This document shows positions 61,251-64,000 of a stretch of DNA of 64,000 nt, one piece after another. Origin of the DNA: an uncultured Bacteroidota bacterium (GTDB lineage Bacteria > Bacteroidota > Bacteroidia > JADZBD01). How positions within the stretch are numbered: the first letter of the stretch is position 1; every line of letters begins with the position of its first letter. The position numbers and the translations under genes are program-made. Location of the stretch: positions 1-64,000 of the forward strand of contig CALEYQ010000063.1 of the NCBI GenBank assembly GCA_937924855.1, read 5' to 3'. The notes below the pieces were generated by a model that was given only the letters and a program-made list of their open reading frames with translations, was not told the origin of the DNA and ran no database searches.

Positions 61251-61568
61251 ATGAAAAAAATCGTGAAAAAACTAAAGGAATTATTCTTCGGTGCCGGTTC
61301 AAAAATCCAGGCCATTCATGAAGAACCGAAAAAAAACGAGGAAGTCAAAAACACAACCGGAGAATTGCCGGAGAAAAAAATTAATACCCGGGAGTTTCTT
61401 AAATCAATAGGTGCTATTGACATAACGAAAGAGCGTTTGGGTCAATTCAGTATCATGGTTACGCATCAAAAGGTGGATCATGAAGTAAAACCGGAGAGCG
61501 GGGATGAAACCTACGACGATACGGCCGAGACCATGATAAGGAATTTGAGAAGACGAGGGAGGGGCTGA
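61251..61568 (+). CDS. Hypothetical small charged protein
   Basis: 105 residues from ATG 61251; a longer reading frame upstream to 61050 has atypical composition. The N-terminus MKKIVKKLKELFFGAGSK is amphipathic, the middle is Glu/Lys-rich with 'EEPKKNEEVK', and the end is 'DETYDDTAETMIRNLRRRGRG'. The segment 'REFLKSIGAIDITKERLGQF' may be a helix. I do not recognise a family. No neighbour suggests a role. Confidence 0.5.
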   Translation: MKKIVKKLKELFFGAGSKIQAIHEEPKKNEEVKNTTGELPEKKINTREFLKSIGAIDITKERLGQFSIMVTHQKVDHEVKPESGDETYDDTAETMIRNLRRRGRG

Positions 61569-61744
61569 GTTGCGGGGGGTTCAAGCATTCAATTTCGAAA
61601 CTTTTTGCGAATACCCTCGTAGAGAAAGGCGATTAGAAAGAAAAGCCAGTTCCTAAATTCCAAAATCGGAAAATCTCGGGGACAGGAAAAAACTGTTTCA
61701 CTACCGGCATAAGGTCAAAACCCGGAACATATAAACAATGAGTT

Positions 61745-62461
61745 ATGAAAACTGTTAAAGCAATATTTATCTCGGGAATAATTCAAGCATCTGTTTTTGG
61801 ACAAAAAGCCAACTCCTATACCCAATCAGAAGTCGACAGTATCGTTAAAACTATCCGGACCCATGCCACTATCACCACTAAAAAGCTATCTGAAAAACTT
61901 TGTCAACCTTTTACAACTGAGGAGGAGAAGATAAGGGCAATATCATTCTGGATCATGGATAATATTTCTTATGATTATAAACAATCAAAATCAAACAACG
62001 AATACAGAATCTACCAAAAAAAGGGAGAATCGGAGGAAGATGCGATTTACCGGATAAAGTTGGGTGAAGCCCGGAAAACCATTATGAGGGGCAAAGGAGT
62101 TTGCGAAGATTATGCCTGGCTATTCCATATTTTATGCCAGGAAGCAGGAATTACCTCCACTGTAGTAATTGGCCACGCTGTGGATCCCGGAAAGCAATTA
62201 TCCGGTTTAACCCGAAAACTTTATTCCAATCATGCCTGGAATGGAGTGCTTCTGAATGGGCAATGGATGCTACTGGATCTTACCTGGGCCAGTGGGTATG
62301 TAGATAAGAAGACCGGGGTTTTTACAAAATCCTATAACTCCTTTTACTATTTTCCTCCACCGGACTTATTGATAAAAACCCATTTTCCTACAAATCCGGA
62401 CTGGCAGTTACTTGAAAAGCCTATAAACACAAAACAATTTATTTTGTCAACGAAAAAATGA
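61745..62461 (+). CDS. Transglutaminase-like cysteine protease/peptidase domain protein
   Basis: 238 residues. A weak signal peptide (1-20, FISGIIQASVFGQ) precedes a transglutaminase-core domain. The catalytic triad is Cys120 (GVCEDYAWL), His163 (SNHAWNGV) and Asp178 (LLDLTWASG), in the usual order. Bacterial members of this kind act in the periplasm as peptidases or amidases, sometimes on peptidoglycan peptides. The C-terminus (about 195-238) is unassigned. It stands alone, with 176 bp upstream and a convergent neighbour 131 bp downstream. Confidence 0.87.
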   Translation: MKTVKAIFISGIIQASVFGQKANSYTQSEVDSIVKTIRTHATITTKKLSEKLCQPFTTEEEKIRAISFWIMDNISYDYKQSKSNNEYRIYQKKGESEEDAIYRIKLGEARKTIMRGKGVCEDYAWLFHILCQEAGITSTVVIGHAVDPGKQLSGLTRKLYSNHAWNGVLLNGQWMLLDLTWASGYVDKKTGVFTKSYNSFYYFPPPDLLIKTHFPTNPDWQLLEKPINTKQFILSTKK

Positions 62462-62592
62462 ATGGGTCTTTTGGCAAAACTAAATTTTTGCAAGAGGCTT
62501 ACCCTGATAACCCGATTGGAACAACAATCAGAAAACGAAAGCGGATAAAAATAGTTTTGATTTGCATCCCCGCAAATGAATAATCCATTCAT

Positions 62593-63300
62593 TTACATAC
62601 CCCACCGGGTGGGAGCATCCGGATCTTTAACCAAAAACAACCGGAAAATTGGATAACTTAATGTGTCTCCTCCTTCAGTAACAGCCTTTATGTCTGAAAA
62701 TGTGATCAATCGTCCGTGCGGAAGCTTAGAAACATAATCTCTCATGGTTTGGTTTAGCCTTATTCCCTTGGCTGGCTCGAACAACACTTCCCCGTTTTTA
62801 ACCACCATCATCGAAAAAGAAACGATTTTCATTTTGGGGCCCGGAATATTTCCATAATAAGGTTTAAAACTACCCCCCAAAAGAACCATCTGATGAATAA
62901 ATGAATCTGTTTTTACCTGATTAAAACTCACCTGCGGATAGGGAACAACCTTGAATGAAAAGTTCTGAACCAAAACAGATTTTTCTCCTTTTTTTTCATA
63001 TACCGACAATAACAAATCTTTGCATCCTTTCGGGGGAACAATAGTTAATACGCTATCCTTTTGTACCACGGTCCCGGAAGAAACAGAAACGGTAAATTCC
63101 TTTTTCGCTTTACCGATATTTCTGATAATCAGCCGGTTTTTCACTCCGACAAACAGTAATCCATCGTCCGGGAAAATTTCAAAAGAACTATTTTCTTTTT
63201 TTACCTTATAAACCGGGATGTCTGAACCTTTCTTTTCCTGGGTGAAGGAAACAAATCCTGAAAGCAGAAATCCTGCAAGGGCCACAATATGAAATTTCAT
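62593..63300 (-). CDS. GldM C-terminal-domain-like exported protein
   Basis: 235 residues from ATG 63300. Signal peptide (about 1-21, ALAGFLLSGFVSFTQ). The mature part looks like the last two periplasmic domains of GldM without its membrane helix and helical domain. Compare SFSMMVVKNGEV...GRLITFSDIKAV here with SFTMVVPGPGGV...GTRVYFENVVVEG of GldM at 9937. The preceding domain (about 45-135, 'VGVKNRLIIRNIGKAKKEF', 'SVLTIVPPKGCKDLLLSV') matches GldM's third domain. It is therefore a periplasmic stand-alone GldM tail. It lies 4 bp after the partial coiled-coil gene at 63305 and is likely cotranscribed with it. Confidence 0.75.
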   Translation of the reverse strand: MKFHIVALAGFLLSGFVSFTQEKKGSDIPVYKVKKENSSFEIFPDDGLLFVGVKNRLIIRNIGKAKKEFTVSVSSGTVVQKDSVLTIVPPKGCKDLLLSVYEKKGEKSVLVQNFSFKVVPYPQVSFNQVKTDSFIHQMVLLGGSFKPYYGNIPGPKMKIVSFSMMVVKNGEVLFEPAKGIRLNQTMRDYVSKLPHGRLITFSDIKAVTEGGDTLSYPIFRLFLVKDPDAPTRWGM

Positions 63301-63304
63301 GGGT

Positions 63305-64000
63305 TCAAATGTTAAACATTGATAATATTTTTTTGCTGGACAATTCCGAAGTTTCAACTTTCTCCAGCACAAATTTGTATTCCCTGGCATGCGAGGGTAT
63401 TTTTCCAAACTCCGAGGCAGGGAATAAACCTACTGACCCATCATTGAGCAACACAACCAAAAGGTTACTTACTTCGGAATCAAACTGTATTTTATCTCCA
63501 CCTTTAAAGGTGTATAAATTATTTCTGCCCATTTCTGCCAAAAAATATTGCGTAGCGGGAATTTGCTTACCATTTTCAAAAGCAAAAACAGGTTGCAAAA
63601 TTCTTGCATTGGGAAGCTTAAGCGGGTAGTCGGAATTAAAGATACCAAATTGCTGTACCGAAAACACAGAATACACGACACTCTTATTCGTATTATTTCT
63701 TCCTTCCACAAAGGCAGCCCTTTCCATGTCAGCAACTCTCTGGTTTTCCAGTGCTTTATACCTTGAAAGTTCCTTTTCCAGGATAGCCGTTGGACCGGAC
63801 TGTGCTTGCAACTTTTCAAGCCTCAGGTAATTCTTATAGAGTTCTTCATATCGGGCCATTTCCTTTACATAATTGCTTTTGGAAACCACGGGGCGGGCAA
63901 GAATTTTCAAGGTTTGGCCATTACCCGAAAAAGATATGAGAAAATAGTCCTTTTCCGCTGTCCTTTCAATAGAAACATCGCTCCAGGGTAATTCAGCAGT
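63305..64000 (-). CDS. Partial coiled-coil protein, N-terminus beyond window
   Basis: About 231 C-terminal residues are visible; the reading frame stays open to base 64000, so the start lies outside. The first visible part 'DVSIERTAEKDYFLISFSG' is beta-like, then a coiled coil (YEELYKNYLRLEKLQ, LEKELSRYKALENQRVADM), then a beta-rich part ('SVQQFGIFNSDYPLKLPN', 'LYTFKGGDKIQFDSE'). I do not recognise the family. The next gene, 4 bp on, is the GldM-tail-like protein, so the two may work together at the envelope (inference). Confidence 0.65.
   Translation of the reverse strand, partial: TAELPWSDVSIERTAEKDYFLISFSGNGQTLKILARPVVSKSNYVKEMARYEELYKNYLRLEKLQAQSGPTAILEKELSRYKALENQRVADMERAAFVEGRNNTNKSVVYSVFSVQQFGIFNSDYPLKLPNARILQPVFAFENGKQIPATQYFLAEMGRNNLYTFKGGDKIQFDSEVSNLLVVLLNDGSVGLFPASEFGKIPSHAREYKFVLEKVETSELSSKKILSMFNI

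Overview
This 64 kb window is a chromosomal stretch of a Bacteroidota bacterium, most likely a gliding or T9SS-bearing lineage near Flavobacteriales. The evidence is gliding and type IX secretion genes (porE, gldM, gldE, gldD), six secreted proteins that end in T9SS sorting domains, a fused secDF, SusC/SusD-free but lipoprotein-rich content, and promoters of the Bacteroidota type (TAnnTTTG at -7). Shine-Dalgarno sequences are almost absent, with one clear exception at rpsU. Genes are tightly packed on both strands, often with overlapping ends. I see no prophage, insertion sequence, CRISPR array, defence island or biosynthetic cluster.

Layout: 1-4.1 kb carries the start of mutS, a SpoU-type RNA methyltransferase, a small periplasmic protein and purM. 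4.1-6.3 kb is the T9SS anchor porE. 6.55-7.05 kb is a tRNA locus: two degenerate tRNA-Gly-like repeats, intact tRNA-Gly(GCC), a terminator, tRNA-Leu(UAA), and a 17-bp copy of part of tRNA-Leu further on. 7.2-16 kb holds a T9SS cargo, arfB, a cell-wall amidase, a gldM that stands apart from gldK/L/N, a TerB-ABC transporter fusion and two exported proteins. 16.1-19.9 kb is an rlmL-like methyltransferase plus priA. 19.9-25.3 kb contains siaC, siaB, a lipoprotein and a large propeller-SpoIIE phosphatase. 25.3-30.8 kb has a methyltransferase/ZIP pair, rpsU, a CHU_C protein, mdh and a retropepsin-like gene. 30.8-35.2 kb is a four-gene operon with two CX4CH cytochrome-like lipoproteins and an FG-GAP T9SS cargo. 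35.4-44.4 kb holds secDF, tatA, a T9SS cargo, DUF2851, and the ssb-gldE-gldD cluster. 44.4-53.7 kb is an Omp28-like cargo, recG, pheT and hrpB. 53.8-61 kb has two more SpoIIE phosphatases (TPR and PAS sensors), two lipoproteins and another repeat-rich cargo. The window ends with a transglutaminase-like protein, a protein resembling only the C-terminal half of GldM, and a partial coiled-coil protein.

How it fits together: two themes recur. The first is export: SecDF and TatA move proteins across the inner membrane, PorE and GldM belong to the type IX machine, and at least six cargos are encoded nearby. The second is phosphatase signalling: three SpoIIE-type phosphatases with different sensors lie within 41 kb of a SiaB/SiaC kinase-substrate pair, which suggests a partner-switch circuit with several inputs. 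The most unusual items are the tRNA-like repeats, the many start codons placed 3-5 nt after a perfect -7 promoter element (predicting leaderless mRNAs), the lone perfect Shine-Dalgarno at rpsU, and the GldM C-terminal-only protein.
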